Shown one piece after another: positions 1 through 8,543 of a stretch of DNA of 64,000 nucleotides. A program made the position numbers and the translations under genes. The stretch comes from Pantoea coffeiphila (GTDB lineage Bacteria > Pseudomonadota > Gammaproteobacteria > Enterobacterales > Enterobacteriaceae). The notes below the pieces were generated by a model. The model was given only the letters and a program-made list of their open reading frames with translations. It was not told where the DNA came from and did no database searches. Positions within the stretch are counted from its first letter, which is position 1; every line of letters starts with the position of its first letter. Where the stretch lies: positions 806,001-870,000 of the forward strand of contig NZ_JAFBFW010000001.1 in the NCBI RefSeq assembly GCF_016909495.1, read 5' to 3'.

Positions 1-630
1 ATCGACCACCGGCGTGGCGGAAGAGGTACACAGCATCAGCACATCGGTATTCTCCAGCGCATCTTCAACACGGGTGAAGATTTTCAGCCGTCCATCCGCC
101 ATCCCCAGCTCCCGGTTGAGATCCTCCGCATTCGGTGCAGAATTTCTGCTAAGAACGCGAATTTCCTGCCAGTCGCGCAGCGCCAGCACGTGGCGCAGAT
201 GGGCAAGCCCTACCGCACCGCTGCCGATCAGCGTCAGGGTCCGCGCCTCGGCCGGGGCCAGCAAATCCACCGCCAGCGCGGTGGTGGCCGCCGTGCGCTC
301 AACCGTCAGCAGCGTGGCATCGCACAGCAGCAGCGGCATGCCGGTTTCCGTCGACATCAGCAGCGTCCAGGCGGTAATCAGCGGTTTATCGGGCGTCACC
401 AGATACGGGGAAATCTTCACCCCCAGCCGCTGCTGTGGCATATCCACGCCAAAATAATTAATAAAATCCCCTTTGCGATCGGGCAGCAGCACCACTTTCT
501 GCGCGGGCTGTACCGCTTCACCGCGCGCAAGGTGAGTGAATACCCGACGCAGAGCCACCATCACATCAATATTTTTCAGCAGCGCGGCCGTCTGTTCAGC
601 CGTCACAATCGGAATCGCCGTCGGCGTCAT
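1..630 (-). CDS. Ornithine cyclodeaminase / mu-crystallin family protein (partial, C-terminus outside window)
   Basis: The first 210 codons of a leftward gene read without a stop to the left edge of the window; the start is ATG at 630. The translation begins MTPTAIPIVTAEQ, contains a conserved substrate-loop region (VKISPYL, with the family lysine) and a Rossmann dinucleotide motif (LIGSGAVGLAHL) followed by VLSRN. This layout is typical of the ornithine cyclodeaminase / mu-crystallin family, whose members are NAD(P)-dependent imino-acid reductases, amino-acid dehydrogenases or cyclodeaminases; the substrate cannot be read from the sequence. It is divergent from a YheO/DauR-like regulator gene (178 bp between starts), and DauR-type regulators are known to control D-amino acid or D-arginine catabolism next to such dehydrogenases. 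The family call is secure, the substrate is not. Confidence 0.85.
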   Translation of the reverse strand, partial: MTPTAIPIVTAEQTAALLKNIDVMVALRRVFTHLARGEAVQPAQKVVLLPDRKGDFINYFGVDMPQQRLGVKISPYLVTPDKPLITAWTLLMSTETGMPLLLCDATLLTVERTAATTALAVDLLAPAEARTLTLIGSGAVGLAHLRHVLALRDWQEIRVLSRNSAPNAEDLNRELGMADGRLKIFTRVEDALENTDVLMLCTSSATPVVD

Positions 631-681
631 TTTGCTTCCTTTTTACCCACTCGGCTCGATAATCGAGAATTATTGTGAACT

Positions 682-704
682 AAAAAGTACATGATGCACT
701 TTTT
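682..704. promoter_or_regulatory. 23-bp palindromic operator candidate in the divergent promoter region
   Basis: AAAAAGTACAT, one G, then ATGCACTTTTT: two 11-base arms that pair at 10 of 11 positions. It lies between the divergent cyclodeaminase-like gene and the regulator gene, 52 bp and 105 bp from their starts, in an AT-rich stretch likely to hold both promoters. A site for the adjacent DauR-like regulator is the simplest reading; that is inference from position and symmetry. Confidence 0.5.
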
Positions 705-808
705 GTTTACAATGAAAATCTGATTGCGTAAAACAGAACGGCAGAAGCGAACATCGCGCGGCATAAATCGGCTATGATTGGCGCCCGCAGAACTAAGAGG
801 ACAACACA

Positions 809-1435
809 GTGGCAAACGTAACGCTCAGCGAAAAAACGCCCTTCCCGCTGCTAAAATCAATGGCGGACGGCATCGCTGCGCTGTTCTTTCCCAGCGTTGA
901 GGTGGTTATCCACGACGTGGCCGCAGGCAAAGTGGCGTATATCGCCAATAACCTGTCGCAGCGCAATATTGGCGATGATGCCGGGCTGGATGAGTTTGAA
1001 GGCCAGACGCTGGCCGCCGTCACCGGGCCTTACGAGAAGCTGAACTGGGACGGCAAAAAGATGCGTTCGGTGACCATCGCCACGGGAAATGAAACTGATC
1101 CCGGCTATCTGCTGTGCATTAACTTCAGCACCGCGCCCTTTGAAGAAGCGCGCAACGCCCTGGAGCTGTTTTTGTCCGTCACCCGCCTGCAGCCGCAGCC
1201 GGAAGCTCTGTTCCGCGACGACTGGCAGGAGAAAATCAACACCTTCCTGCACGACTGGATACGGCGTGAAAACACCTCGCTGAGCGCGCTGACCCGCGGA
1301 CAGAAAAAGGATCTGGTGATGGATCTACATAAGGAAGGGGCGTTCCGGGCAAAAAACTCGGCGGATTACATCGCCAGCGTGCTGTCGCTGGGGCGCACCA
1401 CCGTTTATAAATATCTGCGCGAACTGAAAAGCTGA
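809..1435 (+). CDS. YheO/DauR-type transcriptional regulator (PAS_6 + HTH_22)
   Basis: 208 residues, GTG start at 809 with AAGAGG eight bases upstream. The N-terminal half (about 10-120) has the YheO-like PAS pattern (FPSVEVVIHDV, YIANNLSQRNIGD). The C-terminal 60 residues hold a helix-turn-helix of the DauR type (KKDLVMDLHKEGAF, SVLSLGRTTVYKYLREL). Length and domain order match the family, members of which act as ligand-responsive repressors or activators of amino-acid catabolic genes. It is divergent from the ornithine cyclodeaminase-like gene and is likely its local regulator, using the palindrome at 682-704. The specific effector is unknown. Confidence 0.85.
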   Translation: MANVTLSEKTPFPLLKSMADGIAALFFPSVEVVIHDVAAGKVAYIANNLSQRNIGDDAGLDEFEGQTLAAVTGPYEKLNWDGKKMRSVTIATGNETDPGYLLCINFSTAPFEEARNALELFLSVTRLQPQPEALFRDDWQEKINTFLHDWIRRENTSLSALTRGQKKDLVMDLHKEGAFRAKNSADYIASVLSLGRTTVYKYLRELKS

Positions 1436-1520
1436 AGGTTGAAGGGCTAAGTGGGTGACGGAGCAATGACCAGGCAAAGTCGCCCGCGAGTCCCTGAGGA
1501 TAAATACTCGCTCCACGCGC

Positions 1521-1551
1521 CAGTCCGGCGGCAATGACTGCCGCCGGACTG
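1521..1551. terminator. Bidirectional hairpin between convergent genes
   Basis: A perfect 13-bp stem (CAGTCCGGCGGCA / TGCCGCCGGACTG) with a 5-base loop lies between the stop of the regulator gene (1435) and the stop of the leftward gene at 1574. There is only a short T-rich tail (CTGTTTC) on the + strand, so it is a probable but not ideal intrinsic terminator serving both convergent genes. Confidence 0.6.
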
Positions 1552-1573
1552 CCTGTTTCAGGCCCGGCGGGTC

Positions 1574-2011
1574 TTATTCCACCGGCAAAGCCAGAAACTC
1601 GCGCGCCTTCGCGCAGGCATCTTCCGGGTCATTCGCCAGCGTTTTCGGGAACGGCATAATCTTTTTCAGTTTCGGGAACAGCGTGCTCAGGCTGGCGCGC
1701 ACCTCCTCGTCGGTGGTCAGATAAACGTAGCCCGCACACCAGTCGCGCAGCTCGGTTTTATACTGTTTCATCCAGCGGGTGGACTGCTTCTCTTCTTCAT
1801 GCGGCTCGCGCTCGTGTCCATGCCGCGCGGGTATCCAGACAAACACCACCCGCTGCTGCTGTAGCAGAAAGTCGGTCAGGCCGTTCAGCAGACGGTTGGT
1901 TCGGTCCGGCATACCCAGCTGCGGAAAGCGGATAAACACAATCGGCCAGTGGCTGATATCAAAAATTTCGGCATCCGGCTGTGCGCCGGTGTAAACGCTC
2001 TTGTCACTCAT
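1574..2011 (-). CDS. Unknown cytoplasmic protein at the end of the siderophore uptake cassette
   Basis: 145 residues, no signal peptide or membrane segment. I do not recognise the family. It has hydrophobic strand-like blocks (WPIVFIRFPQ, RVVFVWIP), a charged middle segment (HGHEREPHEEEKQ) and an alpha/beta look. The ATG at 2011 overlaps the end of the MFS transporter gene by 8 bases, so it is almost surely translated with it and belongs to the iron cassette (sigma factor, anti-sigma, receptor, transporter). A role in cytoplasmic handling of the imported siderophore or iron release would fit the position, but nothing in the sequence proves it. Confidence 0.7.
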   Translation of the reverse strand: MSDKSVYTGAQPDAEIFDISHWPIVFIRFPQLGMPDRTNRLLNGLTDFLLQQQRVVFVWIPARHGHEREPHEEEKQSTRWMKQYKTELRDWCAGYVYLTTDEEVRASLSTLFPKLKKIMPFPKTLANDPEDACAKAREFLALPVE

Positions 2012-3257
2012 GTTCTGTTTCCTTTTCTTCTACGGAACGGCGCAGTAATGCCACTACGGTCAGCAGCGCCAGTGCGCCGCACAGGTAAAACAGCGGCCAG
2101 CTGATCAGCGCCACCATCTGCGCAAAAGCGATGGTGGCCAGCGTACTGACAAAGCGCCCGACGCCGTAAAACGTGGCGTAGTCGGTCGCGGGCTGTTCCC
2201 CGCGCGACCAGCCGAGAATGCGGGCGCTGAGCACAACATAAATTCCGCTGACCGCCGCGCCCATGGTGACCGCACCGGCTATCGCCAGCCACGGCAGCGC
2301 CAGCAGATAGCCTGCCGCCATTGCCGCCAGGGCGACGATCCCCAGAGCGGTAAACAGCCAGATCGCCCGCGACAAACCGAAACGGTGCATCATCGGCGCG
2401 GCGATCCCGGCGGTCATCAGCATGGTGACCGGCCCCAGCGTGCCCACCACGCCGCCGATGACGTCCATCGATACCTGCATATCGATCAGCATTAAGCGGT
2501 TGAGTGCCGACAGCGGGAAGATCACGCAGCAGGTCAGCGTCAGCAGCACCAGCCGCCTGCGCTGTAGCGAATTGCGCAGCAGTCGGCGGAAGCTGGCTTT
2601 CTGCTGCTGCGGCGCGACGGACGGCGGAGCCACCGGCGACTTTGCTCTGCTGACCAGCAGCATCGGCACAATCAGCAGCAGCAGACTGGCGGCATAGCAC
2701 AGGAAGATGGTGGCCCAGCCGAAGCGCTGGAACAGGGCAACAAACGCCCCGCCGCCGATCATCGCGCCGATGGAAAGCGCCGCCAGCTTGCAGGCCGCCG
2801 CACGCGGTCGCCAGGCCGGATCGATGCGCTCCACCGCCAGCGCGTCCAGTGCAATATCCATCGTCGCCATCGCAAAGGCGACAAACAGCCCCATCGCAAA
2901 CAGCAGGCGCAGATCGGCCCCCTGCATCAGCGCCACGGCGGCCACCACCAGCGCGGAAGCCAGCTGCATCGGCACAATCCACGCCAGTTCCACCGCCAGA
3001 AACGGCGGCCGCCAGCGATCGACCAGAGGAGACCACAGAAACGCCACGCCCAGCGGCAGGTACAGCGCATACAGCCAGCCTACCGCCCCCAGACTCATTC
3101 CCTGCGCCCGCATAATGGCCGGGAATCCGCCCTGGATCAGCCCCATGGTCATGCCGAAGCCGATATACAGCGCGCTGATGGCCAGCAGCACCGCCAGCTG
3201 CCCGCTACCGGTGTGTGCCCGATGCGTATTTTGCTCCATTACGCTCATCGGCCTCAC
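2004..3257 (-). CDS. MFS inner-membrane transporter, RhtX/FptX-like (siderophore uptake)
   Basis: 417 residues with about twelve hydrophobic segments and major-facilitator features, e.g. a WSPLVDRWRPPF stretch after helix 2. In the RhtX/FptX type, a single MFS permease carries ferri-siderophores across the inner membrane without an ABC system. Its placement directly after a TonB siderophore receptor supports that role; an AmpG-like permease is the alternative. The long reading starts with GTG at 3257, overlapping the receptor stop by 4 bases (GTGA); an ATG three codons later (3248) is also possible. Part of a translationally coupled set with the receptor upstream and the unknown gene downstream. 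The siderophore is not identifiable. Confidence 0.75.
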   Translation of the reverse strand: MRPMSVMEQNTHRAHTGSGQLAVLLAISALYIGFGMTMGLIQGGFPAIMRAQGMSLGAVGWLYALYLPLGVAFLWSPLVDRWRPPFLAVELAWIVPMQLASALVVAAVALMQGADLRLLFAMGLFVAFAMATMDIALDALAVERIDPAWRPRAAACKLAALSIGAMIGGGAFVALFQRFGWATIFLCYAASLLLLIVPMLLVSRAKSPVAPPSVAPQQQKASFRRLLRNSLQRRRLVLLTLTCCVIFPLSALNRLMLIDMQVSMDVIGGVVGTLGPVTMLMTAGIAAPMMHRFGLSRAIWLFTALGIVALAAMAAGYLLALPWLAIAGAVTMGAAVSGIYVVLSARILGWSRGEQPATDYATFYGVGRFVSTLATIAFAQMVALISWPLFYLCGALALLTVVALLRRSVEEKETEHE

Positions 3258-5683
3258 CAGCGATAGTTCACGGACACGTTCACCACGCGTTCGTTACCGT
3301 AGTTACAGAAGTTGTTGGACAGGCAGGTGACATAGCTTTTATCAAACAGATTGTTGACGCTCACCCGGGTGCTTAAACCATTGAGGTTGCCAAACCGCTT
3401 GCCGAAGTCGTAGCCAATTGCCGAATCAAACACCGTATACCCCGCCGCATCCAGGCGAACGGCGCTGGCGCTGTACACATTCGGTGAATAGCCCCCCACC
3501 GTTTCCCCCACGTAGCGCCCGCCGCCGCCGACGGTCAGCCCCTGCATCAGACCGCTGCGGAAGGTGTAATCGGCCCACAGCGAAGCGGTGTAATCCGGAA
3601 TGCCGATTGGCCGCTGGCCGGCATCAACCGCCAGACTTTTGGTGACTTCGGCTTTGGTATAGGTGAAGGCACCGGTCACATTGATGCTGTCGGTTACCGC
3701 CATTTTGGTTTCAAACTCCACCCCGCGCGAACGCTGTTCCCCGGTCTGATAGGAGGTGAGCGCGTTGGCGTAGGTCACCACGTTTTTCTGGGTAATATCG
3801 AACCAGGCCAGGGTAAACAGCGCATCCAGTCCGGTCGGCTGGTACTTCACGCCGACCTCACGCTGCTGCGCGGTATTGGGTTTAAAGGCGTTGCCGTTGC
3901 TGCCGGTGCCGGTCACCGGCAGGAACGAGGTGGAGTAGCTGGCATACGGCGCAATGCCGTTATCAAAGTTGTAAATCAGACCGATCTTGCCGCTGAACGC
4001 TTCATCATCCTGAACGCCGTGCGAGGCGCTGAGGTAGTTATCGGTACGGGTACGCGCGGTGTCGTAGCGCCCGCCCGCCACCAGCGTCCAGTTATCCAGC
4101 TCGATTTGATCCTGCAAATAATACCCGGCCTGGGTGATGTGCTGTTTCTGATTGGTGATCGGCGCCAGCGTCAGGTTGGTCGCCACGCCGTAAACCGGGT
4201 TGAGATAGTCAATCGACGGTGCCGCGCCGTAGTCGCGGATCTGCCGCCATGAAGATTCCTGATAGTCGAATCCGGCCACGGTGGTATGCGAGAAGCGCCC
4301 GGTATCAAACTCCGCCTGCAGTTGCAGATCGGACGTTATCCCCCGCAGCGATTCATCGGTGCCCAGCGCATAGCGGGAAATGGTATGCCCGTCGGCGGCC
4401 AGCGCGGCGGTCCCGACGCTTTTGGTCACGGTAGTCAGATCGAGGTAGCGCAGATTGTGGCGCACTGTCCAGGTGTCGTTGAAGCGGTGTTCAAACTGAT
4501 AGCCCACCGCCGTTTGCGTGCGGCTGAACTCGTCGTACTCCGGGTCGCCGTCGTTAAAGTTACGTGCGATCTGCCCGGCCGGGCTGGACCACAGGCTGCC
4601 CACCGTCGGCAGAACGCCGTAATAGCCCCCTTCCGGATCGCGCTGATAGCTCATGTTGAGGGTAAAGGAGGTATCGGCATCGGGTATCCAGGTCAGCGAC
4701 GGCGCAACGAACAGTCGTTCTTCTTTGGTGTTCACCACCTGAGTATTCGATTTACGACCAAGGGCAATGACCCGATACAGCAGGGAGTTATCGTCGGCCA
4801 GCGGCCCGGTGGAATCCAGCCCCAGCTGCATACGCTTGTGGCTGCCGTACAGCATCTCCACCGAGTTCTGCGCTTCGCTGGAGGGCACTTTGGAGACCGC
4901 ATTAATCAATCCGCCGGGATTCACGCCACCGTACAGCGTCGATGAAGGCCCCTTGAGGAACTCAATGCGCTCAATGCCGAAGGTTTCAATCTGCGGGATC
5001 ACATAGCCGCCGCCGCGCAGCAGGCGCAGACCGTCCAGATACTGGTTACCGTCGGTCGGCGATCCAAAGCCGCGGATATAGGGCAGATCGTAGCGTGATG
5101 CCGACCCGCGCACCTCCGCCGATACCCCGGCCGAATAGCGCAGTGCCTGGGTCAGGCTCTGCGCGCCCTGCACATCCACCTGATCGCGGGTGATCACGCT
5201 GACCGACTGCGGATTTTTCATCAGCGGGGTGTTGGTCTTGGTCCCGGCGGTGCTGTTGCTGGCGACGTAGCCGGTCACCGGCCCGAGCCTGCCGTTATCC
5301 GAAGCTCTGACGACCATCGTGCTGGCGTTAGCGGCCGGGTCCGGCGGCAGCCGGTAAATCTGTACGGTGCTGTCGTTGCTGAAGCGGTAGCCCAGTCCCG
5401 TACCGTTCAGCAGAGTGGTCAGCGCCTGCTCGACGCTCATCCGGCCCTGTACCGGTCGGCCCGTCACCTCAATCGCCGTATCTTCACGAAATACCACGGA
5501 AAGGCCGGCAATGCGGCCAATCTCATTGACGGCCTGGGTGACCGGTTTTGCCGGAATCGTAAAACTGAACTGTTGAACCTGAGGTTGCTGTACGGCGGCC
5601 ACCGCCATACCCGTTGCGCCTGCGCCTGCCAGCAGTGCCGAGGCTAATGCATAGCCTGCGCGACGAACTTTCTTGTTGTTCAT
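3254..5683 (-). CDS. TonB-dependent siderophore receptor with N-terminal signalling (STN) domain
   Basis: 809 residues from ATG 5683 (GGGG eight bases upstream). A signal peptide (ALASALLAGAGATGMAVAA) is followed by a secretin/TonB short N-terminal domain (about residues 38-110: FTIPAKPVTQAVNEIGRIAG, GRPVQGRMSVEQALTTLL), then a plug domain (PQSVSVITRDQVDVQGAQ, IRGFGSPTDGNQYLDGLR) and a beta barrel ending in aromatic YRW. Receptors with this extra domain (FpvA, FecA type) signal to a FecR-like anti-sigma factor when loaded. The matching FecI/FecR pair lies immediately upstream, with a Fur-box-like site just ahead of this gene. Function: outer-membrane uptake of an unidentified ferri-siderophore plus surface signalling. 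Confidence 0.93.
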   Translation of the reverse strand: MNNKKVRRAGYALASALLAGAGATGMAVAAVQQPQVQQFSFTIPAKPVTQAVNEIGRIAGLSVVFREDTAIEVTGRPVQGRMSVEQALTTLLNGTGLGYRFSNDSTVQIYRLPPDPAANASTMVVRASDNGRLGPVTGYVASNSTAGTKTNTPLMKNPQSVSVITRDQVDVQGAQSLTQALRYSAGVSAEVRGSASRYDLPYIRGFGSPTDGNQYLDGLRLLRGGGYVIPQIETFGIERIEFLKGPSSTLYGGVNPGGLINAVSKVPSSEAQNSVEMLYGSHKRMQLGLDSTGPLADDNSLLYRVIALGRKSNTQVVNTKEERLFVAPSLTWIPDADTSFTLNMSYQRDPEGGYYGVLPTVGSLWSSPAGQIARNFNDGDPEYDEFSRTQTAVGYQFEHRFNDTWTVRHNLRYLDLTTVTKSVGTAALAADGHTISRYALGTDESLRGITSDLQLQAEFDTGRFSHTTVAGFDYQESSWRQIRDYGAAPSIDYLNPVYGVATNLTLAPITNQKQHITQAGYYLQDQIELDNWTLVAGGRYDTARTRTDNYLSASHGVQDDEAFSGKIGLIYNFDNGIAPYASYSTSFLPVTGTGSNGNAFKPNTAQQREVGVKYQPTGLDALFTLAWFDITQKNVVTYANALTSYQTGEQRSRGVEFETKMAVTDSINVTGAFTYTKAEVTKSLAVDAGQRPIGIPDYTASLWADYTFRSGLMQGLTVGGGGRYVGETVGGYSPNVYSASAVRLDAAGYTVFDSAIGYDFGKRFGNLNGLSTRVSVNNLFDKSYVTCLSNNFCNYGNERVVNVSVNYRW

Positions 5684-5725
5684 TAACGTGCCCCATATCT
5701 GATAAGACGATCGCAATTAAACGAA

Positions 5726-5746
5726 AATAATATTTATTATCATTTT
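5726..5746 (-). promoter_or_regulatory. Fur box candidate upstream of the siderophore receptor
   Basis: On the minus strand the site reads AATGATAAT followed by AAATATTATT, sharing the ATGATAAT core with the Fur consensus in an AT-rich stretch, 43 bp upstream of the receptor start. The position, in the gap between the FecR-like gene and the receptor, also fits the place where the FecI-type sigma factor would start transcription. Confidence 0.55.
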
Positions 5747-5843
5747 CACTATCACTACGATCACGCATCAGCAGGCGCACCACTGAACCTGAAAAAGAAA
5801 CTTTTTTATAAAAAACTCATAACCAGCTGAAAATAAGACGCTT

Positions 5844-6833
5844 TTATTGCGTAATAATTACCAGATAATCGGTCACCTTGCGCATACGGAAGCCGACGCT
5901 GGCCTGTAACGAATCCAGCGCTTTGTCGGTGTCGGCCAGGGAGAAACTGCCGGTCACCCGCTGATCCGCCAGCGCAGAAGAAGGCATCAGCACGCGACCC
6001 GGCCGATAGCGTTCCACCTCGCGCATCACATCGCCCAGACGCGCGCGATAGAAAATATAGCGACCGCCGTGCCACGCCATCGCATCCTGAACGTTGACGC
6101 TGGCCGGGGCTGCCACCCCCTGCGGACTAAACGCGACCTGCTGGCCGGGTTTAATCATCGTCGGCTGCGACTGCCCCTCGCTGCTGACCGCCACGCTGCC
6201 GCGCGCCAGCGTCACCACGCCGCCGCTCTCCTGCAGGCGCACGTCAAACTGCGTACCCAGAACGCGGACGCTGCCCGCAGGGGTATCCACAATAAACGGC
6301 GTTTTTGATGACACCACATCGAAATACGCACCGCCGCGCAGCAGATGAATGCGGCGCACGTCCGGGGTGAAATCGACGCTGAAGGCGCTGTCGGCATCCA
6401 GCAGCACCTTCGAGCCGTCGGCCAGCAGCACCTCGCGCCGCTCGCCTTTTGCCGCCACCCGATCGGCAGACAAATTCTGCATCCACGACGGATTTTGCAG
6501 CCACAGACCGGCCAGCATCACCAGCGTGACGCACAGCGCAGCGGCAGAACCCGCGCGGCGACGCGTCGCCTTTCGCGCACGGTTTTTATCCATCGCCGCC
6601 AGATAGCCGGACAGCACGTCGGCCTCTTTTTCCGCCAGCTGCTGGCCCGGTGCGGCGGTGTCCTGCCAGACGGACTCAATCGCCAGCCAGGCTTCTTCGT
6701 GCGCCGGATGCGCCCGCCGCCACATATCGCAGGCGGCCAGCTGACGGCGCGACGGGCCGTCTTGCATCGCCAGAAACCAGCGACGCGCTTCGGCACGCAC
6801 TGCGGCGTCGTTTGATTCAGGTTTAATCGACAT
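5844..6833 (-). CDS. FecR-like anti-sigma factor / surface-signalling transducer
   Basis: 329 residues. Order: cytoplasmic N-terminal domain of the DUF4880 kind (WFLAMQDGPSRRQLAACDMW, HEEAWLAIESVW), a transmembrane helix at about 96-112 (SAAALCVTLVMLAGLWL), the periplasmic FecR domain (DGSKVLLDADSAFSVDF, LLRGGAYFDV, VLGTQFDVRL) and a C-terminal STN-like segment (GDVMREVERYRPGRVL). In the family the N-terminus holds the ECF sigma factor and the periplasmic part reads the loaded receptor. Its ATG overlaps the end of the sigma factor gene by 11 bases and the receptor follows, completing a standard sigma/anti-sigma/receptor trio. Confidence 0.93.
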   Translation of the reverse strand: MSIKPESNDAAVRAEARRWFLAMQDGPSRRQLAACDMWRRAHPAHEEAWLAIESVWQDTAAPGQQLAEKEADVLSGYLAAMDKNRARKATRRRAGSAAALCVTLVMLAGLWLQNPSWMQNLSADRVAAKGERREVLLADGSKVLLDADSAFSVDFTPDVRRIHLLRGGAYFDVVSSKTPFIVDTPAGSVRVLGTQFDVRLQESGGVVTLARGSVAVSSEGQSQPTMIKPGQQVAFSPQGVAAPASVNVQDAMAWHGGRYIFYRARLGDVMREVERYRPGRVLMPSSALADQRVTGSFSLADTDKALDSLQASVGFRMRKVTDYLVIITQ

Positions 6834-7338
6834 TGTTCACTCCTGTCGCGGATGGACCTTCACAAGCGGCAACCGCGCGTGCCATATGCTTTGCCACCGC
6901 GCGCGATGATATCCCCATCACCCCGGCGATCTCAGAAAAACTGCGTCCGTGTACCCGGTTTAGCAGAAAAATATGGCGTGTTTTTTCCGGCAGCGAGGCC
7001 AGCACCTTATCGATATGGCGGATGTTCTGTTCGGCGGCCAGGATCTCGTGCGGCGACAGCGGCGGCTCGGAAAACGGCTCCGGCAGCTCGCCCTGCAAAT
7101 ACGCTTCGCGGGTTTTCTCAGCGCGCAGATGATCGATGGCGGCGTTGCGCGCGCAGCGGCTCAGATAGGCAGCGGAATCGCCTTTCCACTCGACGGCCTT
7201 TTCCCACAGCCGCAGAAAAATATCCTGCACCAGATCGCTGGCGGTGCTGCGGCAGCCCACTTTGCGGTCTATCTGGCGCTCCAGACGTTTACGTTCGGAA
7301 AGATACAGCGCTGCGAGATCCTTGCCTTTATCGGCCAT
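6823..7338 (-). CDS. ECF RNA polymerase sigma factor, FecI-like
   Basis: 171 residues from ATG 7338 (MADKGKDLAALY); a longer reading from 7380 begins with an unlikely hydrophobic stretch. Sigma region 2 is visible (ASDLVQDIFLRLWEK, SAAYLSRCARNAAIDHLR) and region 4 (LASLPEKTRHIFLLNRVHG, FSEIAGVMGISSRAVAKH). FecI-type factors drive transcription of the adjacent TonB receptor when the FecR-like partner signals substrate loading. No clear Fur box was seen ahead of it, although iron control is usual in the family. It is the first gene of the leftward iron cassette. Confidence 0.92.
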   Translation of the reverse strand: MADKGKDLAALYLSERKRLERQIDRKVGCRSTASDLVQDIFLRLWEKAVEWKGDSAAYLSRCARNAAIDHLRAEKTREAYLQGELPEPFSEPPLSPHEILAAEQNIRHIDKVLASLPEKTRHIFLLNRVHGRSFSEIAGVMGISSRAVAKHMARAVAACEGPSATGVNNVD

Positions 7339-8128
7339 AAGATCGAGTCCCGGAAGGTAAAGAAAAATACTGAAATACACAACGATCCTGTGCCATCAGT
7401 CTGCGCTGCTGGTCAGTTGGTCGGGGATTATTACGCAGGTTTTAGGATATTTCTAGTGCGGGGTTGAAAAGATCCTGCGATAAAACATCCACATAAACGA
7501 AGTTGGTTTATCGATTATCAGGGCAGCCGGACTTTTCATTCCCTGCCCAAAGCAACGATGTTTCGCGATAACTCTTTTATCAGCAAACTCATGCCGTTTT
7601 GCCAATCGATGCAGAAGCCTTGAGGGTAACTCAGCCCGGTGGGATGGGAATGATAATAAAAAGTACCGCATCGTTACTACCAGCCATAACTGCGCTTTTA
7701 TTCAGATTTGATGTCAATACGTGCACTGGACGAAACGGATGATTCATTTATTAACCAAACGGCTTGATTAATTGTCGGCCCTGAGAAAATCCCTTTATTT
7801 AATCAATCTGTAATATTATTTATCAAACAATATTCAAACTTAGTAAAAACGTCACCAACCAATTAGAAATATCATTTCAACACCCATTATCTGACTGAAA
7901 AATAATATTAAATTTACGATCTGCGTCGCGTAATCCTCGTTGCCTTTAATCCTTTTCAGGTGTAGATTCCTGCCGTAAACCCCATCGAAATGATGGTTAA
8001 AAATAATACGCCATCTGAGCGTAGACGATCTTGCGTTAATACACCGACTTTAATTAGCGCGATTTATCATTATCAGACTCTTCTTTTTATAAAAGACAAA
8101 AAGTCCAACTCCAACCAGGGTATTTATT
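7339..8128. other. Gene-poor AT-rich stretch (790 bp)
   Basis: Between the sigma factor start and the lipoprotein start I see no convincing gene. A 72-codon leftward reading at 7453-7671 has no recognisable domain. The part from about 7680 to 8100 is markedly AT-richer than the flanks, as expected of promoter regions; the promoters of both divergent units should lie here, but I cannot name specific boxes with confidence. Confidence 0.5.
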
Positions 8129-8428
8129 ATGGCAAAGATAACAGCAGCAATTTTACTCACCGTTATTCCCCTGCTCTCCACCGGCTGTATTTCACTTAGC
8201 CCAAGCGAGAAACCGTCTGCTACGCCGCCGCAGCTCAAGCAGACCGGTAAAACACAGTTATGGAACGATGCTTCGCTGTTCGGCAAAGTGCCTGCAACGC
8301 TACAGCACGAAGGCGATGTGAAATGTGCGGCCCAGCATAAAGGCGCGGCGATTGGCTATCATCCGCATGCGAAAAAAGCGGACGGCAGTTATTTCCAGGG
8401 CAATGCCTATCTTTGCTCGATTATTTAA
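8129..8428 (+). CDS. Small putative lipoprotein of unknown function
   Basis: 99 residues starting MAKITAAILLTVIPLLSTGC: a short basic start, a hydrophobic helix and an LSTGC lipobox, so signal peptidase II processing and lipidation at Cys20 are likely. The mature part (about 80 residues) is polar, contains WNDASLFGKVPATLQHEGDV and a GYHPHAKKADG segment, and two more cysteines (KCAA, LCSII) that could form a disulfide. The serine at +2 predicts outer-membrane sorting. It stands alone between a gene-poor stretch and its own terminator. I do not recognise a named family. Confidence 0.75.
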   Translation: MAKITAAILLTVIPLLSTGCISLSPSEKPSATPPQLKQTGKTQLWNDASLFGKVPATLQHEGDVKCAAQHKGAAIGYHPHAKKADGSYFQGNAYLCSII

Positions 8429-8447
8429 CGCAGTCAGTAACACAATT

Positions 8448-8475
8448 CCGGAAGAGATAAATCATTCTCTTCCGG
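8448..8475 (+). terminator. Rho-independent terminator of the lipoprotein gene
   Basis: Perfect 10-bp stem CCGGAAGAGA / TCTCTTCCGG with an 8-base loop, followed by CCTTTATTATT. It starts 20 bp after the lipoprotein stop and also sits downstream of the leftward export operon, so it may work on that side too. Confidence 0.85.
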
Positions 8476-8543
8476 CCTTTATTATTCAACATCGCAGTTT
8501 TATCGCACGCGGTTAATTATCGTGCGGAAGAATTCGGCAAAGG

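Noticed and set aside
7453..7671. 72-codon leftward frame upstream of the sigma factor
   Set aside because: No ribosome-binding site of note, no recognisable domain and no link to neighbours; kept only as part of the gene-poor stretch.
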